A DNA stretch of 37,393 nt from a virus: positions 1-37,393 of IMG/VR virus record IMGVR_UViG_3300031952_000063; one strand, given 5' to 3'. The position numbers and the translations under genes are program-made. Under the pieces are notes generated by a model. It was not told the origin of the DNA. It did no database searches and worked only from the letters and a program-made list of their open reading frames with translations. This document shows, in pieces, positions 22,947 to 28,431 of this stretch. The number at the start of each line of letters is the position of its first letter. Position 1 is the first letter of the stretch.

Positions 22947-23189
22947 ATGTCTCCTGCAAGCGTTGAACATCTACTCACACAGAAGGTTCGCCTTCTGGCA
23001 CGTAGAGAAACACCAGTCATCGACCAAGAGCTTGAGAACTTACGCCAGACTGCCCTCGAAGTATTCTTCCAGTGGCAAGATGGCTTACGTGAGTTCCAAG
23101 ATCTAACACCCTTTGTTGCCATCCTTGAGCAGAAGGTTGATCTCAACCGTTCACTACTCAAGTGGGAACAAGAACACATCACTGACTGA
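22947..23189 (+). CDS. Hypothetical early helical protein (80 aa)
   Basis: MSPASVEHLLTQKVRLLARR, predominantly helical with LENLRQTALEVFFQWQDGLR and KVDLNRSLLKWEQE. It follows pseudoknot copy a and is followed by a terminator, so it looks like a single-gene unit. No family recognised. Confidence 0.7.
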   Translation: MSPASVEHLLTQKVRLLARRETPVIDQELENLRQTALEVFFQWQDGLREFQDLTPFVAILEQKVDLNRSLLKWEQEHITD

Positions 23190-23200
23190 TCTCTGCACTT

Positions 23201-23242
23201 AACCCTGAGTAACACCAGGGTTTTCTGCAGGGTTCACCCCTG
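23201..23242 (+). terminator. Terminator plus second hairpin, cassette copy 1
   Basis: AACCCTG/CAGGGTT (23201..23222) followed by TTC, then CAGGG-TTCAC-CCCTG (23228..23242). The same two-hairpin cassette returns nearly unchanged at 23597 and in altered form at 24314. Confidence 0.65.
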
Positions 23243-23269
23243 TAAAATTAACTTAACTAATCTACTTAA

Positions 23270-23581
23270 ATGAATATAGCTGGAAAGTATTTATCCATTG
23301 CGCAAAGCACCGCTGAAAGCGCATTGCTTGCACCTTTAAGGGCCAAGCATAAACTCAATCTCAATTTAGTTACTCTTGCTAATGAAGCCAAAGAGGAACT
23401 ACAACAATTCGGATTACCTCTTAATCCTACTAATCTTTTAAACACAGCAGATACAATTGCTGATCGTCAAGCAACAATGATTCAAGACACTATAGGACTT
23501 AAACAAGAACGTTGGAATCCTGTATTAAGACAGGATGAAATATATGTAACAACAGATCCACGTAAAGACTTCAGGCGTTAA
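23270..23581 (+). CDS. Hypothetical early protein (103 aa)
   Basis: MNIAGKYLSIAQSTAESALL, a helical, Leu/Asn-rich protein with EEAKEELQQF-like text and a basic end (TTDPRKDFRR). More A/T-rich codons than the flanking gene at 23660. No family recognised. It stands alone between two copies of the terminator cassette. Confidence 0.7.
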   Translation: MNIAGKYLSIAQSTAESALLAPLRAKHKLNLNLVTLANEAKEELQQFGLPLNPTNLLNTADTIADRQATMIQDTIGLKQERWNPVLRQDEIYVTTDPRKDFRR

Positions 23582-23596
23582 CTGATCTTTGCACTT

Positions 23597-23638
23597 AACC
23601 CTGAGTAACACCAGGGTTTCCTGCAGGGTTCACCCCTG
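23597..23638 (+). terminator. Terminator plus second hairpin, cassette copy 2
   Basis: AACCCTG/CAGGGTT (23597..23618) followed by TCC, then CAGGG/CCCTG (23624..23638). Nearly identical in sequence to copy 1 across some 45 nt. Confidence 0.65.
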
Positions 23639-23659
23639 CCCAACATTTAACTCAACCCA

Positions 23660-24085
23660 ATGAACTTCCCTGATCTCCAGACCATTACTCTTGTCGGTCG
23701 CATCGCTGCTCTCACCGCCATCACTACCGAGGATGAGCGTGAGTGCCTCGTGGTCACCCTGTACCACCGCATCACCACCGACACCACCATCACTGTCAAG
23801 TTCCTCAACAGCAACGGTTTGCTGACTGCCTACACCAATAACAACTTGGTGATTGGCCAGGAGCTAACCGTTATCGGGAAGTTGACAGGCATCCGTTCTT
23901 TCTACATGAAAGACGATGTCCTCACACCACTCAAGCAACCTGAGTTCCAACTCAAGTGCCTTGACTACGCGTTTGGCTCACGGCCACAACCCAAAGAGCA
24001 ACCTGAGCCTGCACCAGAAGTAACTCCTGTTACCTCCAAGAAGAAGGCAAAGGTCGAGCCTACGCTAGATCCTGTAGCATTCTGA
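23660..24085 (+). CDS. OB-fold protein, SSB-like
   Basis: 141 aa. The N-terminal ~95 residues have an OB-fold pattern: TLVGRIAAL, then ECLVVTLYHR, TITVKFLNSN, and NLVIGQELTVIGKLTG (the 'kG..v.v.G.l' strand typical of SSB). A Pro/Glu/Lys-rich flexible tail (about 35 residues) ends DPVAF. SSB proteins coat single-stranded DNA and recruit partners by the tail. GC-rich codons suggest strong expression or different origin. SSB function is probable but not proven. A second OB-like protein starts at 37081. Confidence 0.65.
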   Translation: MNFPDLQTITLVGRIAALTAITTEDERECLVVTLYHRITTDTTITVKFLNSNGLLTAYTNNNLVIGQELTVIGKLTGIRSFYMKDDVLTPLKQPEFQLKCLDYAFGSRPQPKEQPEPAPEVTPVTSKKKAKVEPTLDPVAF

Positions 24086-24096
24086 CTCTTGTATTT

Positions 24097-24285
24097 ATGT
24101 TTCACATTACTTCTGAAGGCGGACGCATTGGTCCAATCTGGTGGTTAAACTCTGTAACCACACCTATTAAATTGAGCAACGCCACATACAATGGCTCTGT
24201 CCATTATGTATGGCGCCCTGGATTTTTTAGTTGGCAATCTCCATTGCAAACACAATCAAAATTACAGTGGCTCATCATTAAGTAA
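24097..24285 (+). CDS. Hypothetical early protein (62 aa)
   Basis: MFHITSEGGRIGPIWWLNSV, Trp-rich with a beta-like pattern (YNGSVHYVWRPGFFSWQSPL). It follows the OB-fold gene by 11 nt. No family recognised. Confidence 0.65.
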   Translation: MFHITSEGGRIGPIWWLNSVTTPIKLSNATYNGSVHYVWRPGFFSWQSPLQTQSKLQWLIIK

Positions 24286-24313
24286 CAACCTGTTGCATTC
24301 TGACTCTTGCACT

Positions 24314-24353
24314 AAGGGGCTTCGGCCCTTTTCTGCAGGACTCAATATCCTGC
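24314..24353 (+). terminator. UUCG terminator plus second hairpin, cassette copy 3
   Basis: AAGGGGC-TTCG-GCCCTTT stem (24314..24331) with a stable C(UUCG)G loop and TTTTCT after it, then GCAGGA-CTCAATA-TCCTGC (24335..24353). Same plan as the copies at 23201 and 23597, with both stems changed. Confidence 0.75.
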
Positions 24354-24377
24354 TCAACATCCACACCACTCACATCT

Positions 24378-24638
24378 ATGGCAATTACACTTGACCACCA
24401 ACAAATTCAAGACGCACTCAAAGAGTTTAATATTAAAGAGCAAGATTATTACTTGCTGTTTGATCAAAATGTCTACATGGTTTGGTGCACCACAGGCGCC
24501 AAAGCATTGCAACTTGTAACCGAAAACTCTTGCGTATCACTTGACTATAAGAACCAATGGTACTATCTCTATGAGATTCCTAAAGCATACGTAGTACCAA
24601 GCTACGTGTGCGTACGTTACATCCTTGAGACTAACTAA
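24378..24638 (+). CDS. Hypothetical early protein (86 aa)
   Basis: MAITLDHQQIQDALKEFNIK, then YYLLFDQNVYMVWCTTGAKA and a Tyr/Val-rich C-terminus (IPKAYVVPSYVCVRYILETN). Looks like a small alpha/beta domain. It starts a run of coupled genes through 25231. No family recognised. Confidence 0.7.
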   Translation: MAITLDHQQIQDALKEFNIKEQDYYLLFDQNVYMVWCTTGAKALQLVTENSCVSLDYKNQWYYLYEIPKAYVVPSYVCVRYILETN

Positions 24639-24639
24639 C

Positions 24640-24834
24640 ATGAAACAAATCATCCGCCTTGGTAGCAACCGCTACATTCACCTAGATAGCTATGGTGAAT
24701 ACAAAGAAACACCCTTAGCTAAATTCGTCATGACAACCCTTGTACTAGCTATTGCAGCAATCACTGCAGGAGCTATGGTTGGCATTGACATCACCAACAT
24801 CAACTCCACACCTACCCAACATCAAACCAAATGA
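24640..24834 (+). CDS. Small membrane protein (64 aa)
   Basis: I chose ATG 24640 (MKQIIRLGSNRYIHLDSYGE), one base after the upstream stop. A TTG 15 nt earlier is open. One C-terminal transmembrane helix (FVMTTLVLAIAAITAGAMVG) is preceded by a polar domain and followed by a short Thr/Asn tail. The start codon of the next gene overlaps its stop. Confidence 0.7.
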   Translation: MKQIIRLGSNRYIHLDSYGEYKETPLAKFVMTTLVLAIAAITAGAMVGIDITNINSTPTQHQTK

Positions 24835-25064
24835 ACACCTACGTAGCACTCACTGCAGATGACAGTGGCAGATACTGCCACGTCTATGGCACTGCAAACA
24901 CATGGCATAATTACGTAGACCAACTCGAAGAGCTGGGCTGCGAGGTTGTCGAAAATCAAACCGACGACTATGACATACAAGACCTTGGTACCATCGACGA
25001 TGAAATAGGCGTGGTACCTATTACCAAACTACTAACATCCACTGACTTTATCCCCTGCAGATAA
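24831..25064 (+). CDS. Hypothetical acidic early protein (77 aa)
   Basis: MNTYVALTADDSGRYCHVYG, acidic with EENQTDDYDIQD-like text and Trp/Tyr in the middle. ATGA overlap with the upstream gene and one-base overlap with the next, so co-translated. No family recognised. Confidence 0.7.
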   Translation: MNTYVALTADDSGRYCHVYGTANTWHNYVDQLEELGCEVVENQTDDYDIQDLGTIDDEIGVVPITKLLTSTDFIPCR

Positions 25065-25231
25065 TGACTGAACGTGAAAACTTCTACAAATGGATAAAAA
25101 CCTGTCCACTTACTGATTACAGAATATGCGAAGCAACTTTAACTTCTGTATCATATGAATTCAACTTCAACACTGTTGAACCAGACATCGATCAACTCAT
25201 TGATGATGTATTGATTCATCTAGAGAAATAG
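25064..25231 (+). CDS. Small hypothetical protein (55 aa)
   Basis: MTERENFYKWIKTCPLTDYR, then ICEATLTSVSYEFNFN and an acidic helical end (IDQLIDDVLIHLEK). The TAATG overlap with the upstream stop supports it. Two bases after its stop a CAATAC/GTATTG hairpin (25233..25251) follows. Confidence 0.7.
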   Translation: MTERENFYKWIKTCPLTDYRICEATLTSVSYEFNFNTVEPDIDQLIDDVLIHLEK

Positions 25232-25283
25232 TCAATACTACCCATGTATTGGCACATCATCTAATACATCAACAGACCTGAGC

Positions 25284-25532
25284 ATGTCTATAAACTGCTC
25301 CGCAAAACCCACATCCAAACCCCTGCAAATCATGCAATCAACCTCTGGCTTCATTGATGAACAACGCAATGCTGACATGCTTGATGCACTGGCAGACATT
25401 GCACACGAACAAGAACAAGCAATGCGTGAATCCGAGCAAAGCGATTGGGATGGCATCGATGAAATCTCTGATGCCGAACGCAATGCTTGTGATCACTACA
25501 ACGAACGTTATGTAGTTACTACCCATGACTAA
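25284..25532 (+). CDS. Acidic hypothetical protein (82 aa)
   Basis: MSINCSAKPTSKPLQIMQST then a strongly acidic helical part (DALADIAHEQEQAMRESEQS). ATG 25332 (MQSTSGF) is an alternative start. A small acidic protein of this type could mimic DNA or bind a host protein, but that is speculation. Its end overlaps the next possible gene by 8 nt. Confidence 0.65.
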   Translation: MSINCSAKPTSKPLQIMQSTSGFIDEQRNADMLDALADIAHEQEQAMRESEQSDWDGIDEISDAERNACDHYNERYVVTTHD

Positions 25533-25962
25533 CAAAGCACCACAAGATGAGGATTTAATGCTCATCGCCGTAGCAATCTGCTACACACTATTCACCCTAC
25601 TATTCCAACTCATCTCAGAACTATGGCACTCCTACCTGAACAACTACTTATTGCCGAAGTCGTTGGTTACGAACCCGTTACCGAAGACGAAGGCATGCAA
25701 CAATACCCAGCCGACGTTGACTACCAGGATGCACCCAAAGGTGCCATCCCTTGCACAGGAAACGTCTACAAAAACAAGAAGGGCGTCCTCCGTTGCTACT
25801 GGATTCCAACCGGTAGCAACTACTCGTCAGAGGAAGGGGACGAACTCACAGGTTGGTACGACGTACCTGACCTCGAAGACATCGAAGAGTGGACCTTCGA
25901 CTCAGTCTGCTTTACACCTGCAGGAGACGATGTCGAGCCTGACCATCCCGATAGCTGGCTAA
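25525..25962 (+). CDS. Possible membrane peptide, long overlap with next gene (uncertain)
   Basis: The frame opens at ATG 25525, overlapping the upstream stop. Its first 35 residues contain a hydrophobic helix (LMLIAVAICYTLFTLLFQLI). Residues 36-145 are Thr/Ser/Lys-rich and lie out of frame over the clearly real gene at 25623. Either a short membrane peptide has lost its stop or the whole frame is translated. Only the first third fills otherwise empty DNA. Confidence 0.4.
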   Translation: MTNKAPQDEDLMLIAVAICYTLFTLLFQLISELWHSYLNNYLLPKSLVTNPLPKTKACNNTQPTLTTRMHPKVPSLAQETSTKTRRASSVATGFQPVATTRQRKGTNSQVGTTYLTSKTSKSGPSTQSALHLQETMSSLTIPIAG

Positions 25963-25982
25963 GTATCCTTGGCCTTATCTAA
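25623..25982 (+). CDS. Acidic hypothetical protein (119 aa)
   Basis: MALLPEQLLIAEVVGYEPVT, very acidic (many Asp/Glu), with a central beta-like part (GNVYKNKKGVLRCYWIPTGS) and a Trp-containing acidic end (LEDIEEWTFDSVCFTPAGDD). GC-richer than its neighbours. No family recognised. It is followed by a structured spacer. Confidence 0.72.
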   Translation: MALLPEQLLIAEVVGYEPVTEDEGMQQYPADVDYQDAPKGAIPCTGNVYKNKKGVLRCYWIPTGSNYSSEEGDELTGWYDVPDLEDIEEWTFDSVCFTPAGDDVEPDHPDSWLSILGLI

Positions 25983-25987
25983 CAAAC

Positions 25988-26045
25988 CCTGGGCAACCAC
26001 AATCGCTAAGCACATAGCTTAGAAAGATATGGTGTAAGTCCCAGG
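25988..26045 (+). ncRNA. Structured spacer RNA (closed multi-stem element)
   Basis: CCTGGG (25988..25993) pairs with CCCAGG (26040..26045), enclosing ACCA/TGGT (25996..25999 with 26030..26033) and a perfect 6-bp hairpin CTAAGC-ACATA-GCTTAG (26006..26022). It fills the 79-nt space before ATG 26062. No T-tract, so not a plain terminator. Confidence 0.45.
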
Positions 26046-26061
26046 ATCAACCTTCAATCCA

Positions 26062-26346
26062 ATGCAAACCTACCCCGAGTATCCCGTGTCTGACCACGCA
26101 AACATCCAACGCATCATCAAGGAACTCAACGAGATCCTTGATCGTGAATCCAAGCGTTACGAAATGGATGAGCATCTGACTCCATCTATGCGCAGCCTAC
26201 TGGAGGAAGAGATCATCCCTGCATTAGAGAATGAAATCAATTGGGAACCAAGTGATGCAGACCTTGGCTATGGCAGCGAACCACCTATGACTGCTGATGA
26301 AATGCACACTGCTGCATGGCAACAGCACCAAGAACTACACAGGTAA
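26062..26346 (+). CDS. Hypothetical acidic helical protein (94 aa)
   Basis: MQTYPEYPVSDHANIQRIIK, then a helical acidic stretch (LNEILDRESKRYEMDEHLTP) and a Met/His-rich end (TADEMHTAAWQQHQELHR). It lies between two structured RNA spacers. No family recognised. Confidence 0.7.
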   Translation: MQTYPEYPVSDHANIQRIIKELNEILDRESKRYEMDEHLTPSMRSLLEEEIIPALENEINWEPSDADLGYGSEPPMTADEMHTAAWQQHQELHR

Positions 26347-26371
26347 GTTACTTGTAATCCGAGTAACTACC

Positions 26372-26490
26372 ATCTATTCATAATCCGAATAACAGAGGGT
26401 TGGTACGCATTAGTACCTAAGCCTGGTGCGGCCAGGCACCCTTTGTTAAACGACGGAATCCCAACGGGAAGAATAGATCACTGGCCAGTG
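26372..26490 (+). ncRNA. Large structured RNA with three-way junction
   Basis: Outer stem ATCTATTC/GAATAGAT (26372..26379 with 26471..26478) encloses stem ACAGAGGGT/ACCCTTTGT (26392..26400 with 26438..26446, one G-T pair). Inside it are two hairpins, GGTAC/GTACC (26402..26417) and GCCTGG/CCAGGC (26421..26437), making a three-way junction. TCCC/GGGA (26459..26469) and the palindrome CACTGGCCAGTG (26479..26490) follow. No ORF covers it. The remainder of the gene-free stretch 26491..26618 holds a repeated CACCCCCCTG and no clear gene. Confidence 0.6.
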
Positions 26491-26618
26491 AGGTCTCGAG
26501 AACCACACAAAGTATAACCTTTAATTAAACCTAACTAACTCAGTACAAATACTTAATGAAACCAAGAGCACCCCCCTGCACCCCCCTGGCAACCCACCAC
26601 CAGCACTATTAGATCTAG

Positions 26619-26659
26619 AAGTAAGTCCCATGTAATACACATAAGACTTACTTGCTTTT
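26619..26659 (+). terminator. Hairpin with perfect 9-bp stem, likely terminator
   Basis: AAGTAAGTC (26619..26627) pairs with GACTTACTT (26645..26653), then GCTTTTCC. The 17-nt loop contains ATGT/ACAT. It would end the transcript carrying the structured RNA, 46 nt before the next start. Confidence 0.6.
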
Positions 26660-26705
26660 CCTTGACATCCCTGATAGACTACCAACTCATTCACCTACTC
26701 ATCTC

Positions 26706-26933
26706 ATGCCACTCATGTCACCACTCAACGATGCACCTAAGCCACGCATCCCAGATGCCATCGACAAGCAACGGCTGCAAGCAATGCAGCTCGTAGCAAA
26801 GATGAAAGAATCTGCGGATAAGTACGGCGTTGGTTTCGTCGGCGGCTTTGTCAGCCCCGACGGACAAAAATTTATGATGACAAACATGGACGAAGCTGAC
26901 ACCAATGCACTCCTACCGGATGACCTTAAGTAA
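26706..26933 (+). CDS. Hypothetical early protein (75 aa)
   Basis: I chose ATG 26706 (MPLMSPLNDAPKPRIPDAID); ATG 26715 is also possible, and the open frame from TTG 26652 runs through the terminator. A helix (LQAMQLVAKMKESADKYG) is followed by GVGFVGGFVSPDGQKFMMTN, with an acidic end DTNALLPDDLK. Its last ~45 nt were copied into the gene at 27153. No family recognised. Confidence 0.68.
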   Translation: MPLMSPLNDAPKPRIPDAIDKQRLQAMQLVAKMKESADKYGVGFVGGFVSPDGQKFMMTNMDEADTNALLPDDLK

Positions 26934-26935
26934 CA

Positions 26936-27175
26936 ATGAAATCAAACTATGTAACTGATCGTTACAATAAGATATGGCAAATTACTTCTGAAGTAATTGC
27001 CCATCCTCATCGGACAATTACACCTCACGATAAACATCGTGCAACCGTTCTCATCAGTTTCTTATCCGGAGATGATGAGATGGTTGAATACATTCATTCT
27101 CAAATGAATGAAGATGATTTCAAACAAACCGAACAAATCTGCACCTTTGTACATGACAAAGAAATCACCCATTAA
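26936..27175 (+). CDS. Hypothetical early protein (79 aa)
   Basis: MKSNYVTDRYNKIWQITSEV, then basic and His-rich (AHPHRTITPHDKHRATVLIS) with an acidic end. It starts 2 nt after the upstream stop and overlaps the next gene by 23 nt. No family recognised. Confidence 0.7.
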   Translation: MKSNYVTDRYNKIWQITSEVIAHPHRTITPHDKHRATVLISFLSGDDEMVEYIHSQMNEDDFKQTEQICTFVHDKEITH

Positions 27176-27326
27176 CTTTGATCGAACCATCGCAGGTGTC
27201 AACATCACCGAGAATGGTATCAAGTCGTACACCAAATCGTTTCAGCTTGGTCCCTTCCAGCTGACACCAATGCACTCCTTCCTGATGATCTCAAATGAAA
27301 CAAATTATTTACAAAGAAATTATTGA
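27153..27326 (+). CDS. Chimeric DUF4236-like protein (57 aa)
   Basis: The first 37 codons (MTKKSPINFDRTIAGVNITE onward to LGPFQLT) duplicate the start of the gene at 27462. At the AGCTGAC shared with 26894..26900 the sequence switches to a copy of the end of the gene at 26706. That end is read out of frame here (PMHSFLMISNETN), so the C-terminal glycine-rich DUF4236 part is missing. Possibly non-functional or a new fusion. Confidence 0.55.
   Translation: MTKKSPINFDRTIAGVNITENGIKSYTKSFQLGPFQLTPMHSFLMISNETNYLQRNY
27162..27265 (+). repeat. 104-bp duplicated gene segment, copy 1
   Basis: About 104 bp nearly identical to 27474..27577; both encode SPINFDRTIAGVNITENG and following residues. Differences are mostly in third codon positions, so both copies were under protein-level selection after duplication. 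Confidence 0.85.
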
Positions 27327-27465
27327 GATTGATGGAGGGGTACACACAGTTACCACCTGTGATTACTCCGAATGCATCAATGACTTAAACAATGACTTTA
27401 TCTTGGGGCCTAGCAACCAAGAGATTATTGATTACATTACCGATGACATCGTTAACTCACAATGA
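27295..27465 (+). CDS. Hypothetical acidic early protein (56 aa)
   Basis: MKQIIYKEIIEIDGGVHTVT, then CDYSECINDLNNDFILGPSN and an acidic end. ATG 27295 overlaps the TGA belonging to the copied end of the 26706-type gene. Its own TGA overlaps the next ATG (ATGA). No family recognised. Confidence 0.68.
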   Translation: MKQIIYKEIIEIDGGVHTVTTCDYSECINDLNNDFILGPSNQEIIDYITDDIVNSQ

Positions 27466-27662
27466 CTAAACCTAAATCACCCATTAATTTTGACCGCACC
27501 ATCGCAGGTGTCAACATCACCGAGAATGGTATCAAGTCGTATACCAAGTCCTTTAAACTCGGTCCCTTTCAACTGACGCTCAATGGCAGTGACTCTGGCG
27601 TACACGGATCTATATCCTTGCCAGGCACAGGCATCAGCAAACGAAACATTAAGATAATCTAA
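27462..27662 (+). CDS. DUF4236-like small protein (66 aa)
   Basis: The C-terminal half (SFKLGPFQLTLNGSDSGVHG then SISLPGTGISKRN) matches the DUF4236 pattern, 'k.f.lgp...l.ls.sG...s.slpGtGis'. DUF4236 proteins are short, glycine-rich, beta-strand proteins of unknown function. It is the intact paralogue of the chimeric gene at 27153, and is followed 4 nt later by pseudoknot copy b. Confidence 0.75.
   Translation: MTKPKSPINFDRTIAGVNITENGIKSYTKSFKLGPFQLTLNGSDSGVHGSISLPGTGISKRNIKII
27474..27577 (+). repeat. 104-bp duplicated gene segment, copy 2
   Basis: Partner of 27162..27265. The intact gene lies here, so this is probably the source copy. Confidence 0.85.
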
Positions 27663-27666
27663 AGAT

Positions 27667-27695
27667 ACGTCCTGAGTATGACGTTAAACTACTCA
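27667..27695 (+). ncRNA. H-type pseudoknot element, copy b
   Basis: Stem 1 ACGTC/GACGT (27667..27671 with 27680..27684) and stem 2 TGAGTA/TACTCA (27673..27678 with 27690..27695), joined by TAAAC. Compared with copy c, the stem-2 C-G pair is T-A, a compensated change. 25 nt before ATG 27721. Confidence 0.75.
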
Positions 27696-27720
27696 TCACT
27701 CACCTTCAACTACCACTGCA

Positions 27721-27915
27721 ATGACTATTGAAAAACCATTCGAAGCTAGCCTTGGTATCCTTGCTCGCGTTAATGTTGCACATTGTGCAGCAGAACGTGC
27801 ACGTATGTATTGCGCCGATACCGAAAGGTTTAACGGTGAGTTTGCCACAGTACAAATGTGGAGAAACCACAAGTGTTTCATTTCAAACTACGGCAGTTAC
27901 GTGGAGACTTACTAA
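27721..27915 (+). CDS. Hypothetical early protein (64 aa)
   Basis: MTIEKPFEASLGILARVNVA, then HCAAERARMYCADTERF and an aromatic end. It follows pseudoknot copy b and is coupled by TAATG to the next gene. No family recognised. Confidence 0.7.
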   Translation: MTIEKPFEASLGILARVNVAHCAAERARMYCADTERFNGEFATVQMWRNHKCFISNYGSYVETY

Positions 27916-28163
27916 TGTCTGTCCTATCTATTCACAACACGTCAATTGATAACAACCATGTCACAGTTACAGCAGTTGTGGAAGACATGCGTCTTCTACG
28001 CAGAGCAACTCGCGACGACCCTGATCAATGGGGTACAGGCCTTTGTTCAACATCTTTTGAACTGGCTGACCACAAATCAATCCCTACTGATGAAGATGGC
28101 TTCTGCAGCTATCTTGATCAGCTTGACCCCCAGTGGCAACTCGTTGACACCTCTGATTACTAA
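27915..28163 (+). CDS. Hypothetical early acidic protein (82 aa)
   Basis: MSVLSIHNTSIDNNHVTVTA, then VVEDMRLLRRATRDDPDQWG and an acidic C-terminus (LDQLDPQWQLVDTSDY). I chose ATG 27915, which overlaps the upstream stop by one base. A longer frame from 27858 is a shadow. No family recognised. Confidence 0.7.
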   Translation: MSVLSIHNTSIDNNHVTVTAVVEDMRLLRRATRDDPDQWGTGLCSTSFELADHKSIPTDEDGFCSYLDQLDPQWQLVDTSDY

Positions 28164-28168
28164 CTGAC

Positions 28169-28372
28169 ATGATTGGCTTCTCTCTCGAATTCAAACGATG
28201 GTATGTAGTAGTACGTGGCCCCAAGGGTACCGTCTACTCAGCCTTTGGTTTTGCTAAGCAAATGCCTGTGTTCACACCGGCTAAAACTATGACTCTCCAA
28301 GAGTACATGGATGATTACAATGATGCCATCATATTCACTGACGAAGAAGGTGAAGAGTTAATGCGCATCTAA
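28169..28372 (+). CDS. Hypothetical early protein (67 aa)
   Basis: MIGFSLEFKRWYVVVRGPKG, beta-like with YSAFGFAKQMPVF, and an acidic end (DAIIFTDEEGEELMRI). It closes the three-gene unit behind pseudoknot copy b. No family recognised. Confidence 0.7.
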   Translation: MIGFSLEFKRWYVVVRGPKGTVYSAFGFAKQMPVFTPAKTMTLQEYMDDYNDAIIFTDEEGEELMRI

Positions 28373-28375
28373 TCC

Positions 28376-28405
28376 AACGTCCTGAGCATGACGTTAAACT
28401 GCTCA
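28376..28405 (+). ncRNA. H-type pseudoknot element, copy c
   Basis: Stem 1 AACGTC/GACGTT (28376..28381 with 28390..28395), the longest copy. Stem 2 TGAGCA/TGCTCA (28383..28388 with 28400..28405). 26 nt before ATG 28432, the PcfJ-like gene. Confidence 0.78.
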
Positions 28406-28431
28406 CACAATCAATCCACCCTTAACTCACC

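Noticed and set aside
23201-23242. Glutamine riboswitch of the cyanobacterial type (TTCACCC near a hairpin)
   Set aside because: Only the short TTCACCC word matches; the conserved three-stem core is absent, and the hairpins fit a terminator better.
25988-26045. Group I intron core (GAAAGATATGGTG recalls the P7 region)
   Set aside because: The element is under 60 nt, lacks P3 to P6 and does not interrupt any gene.
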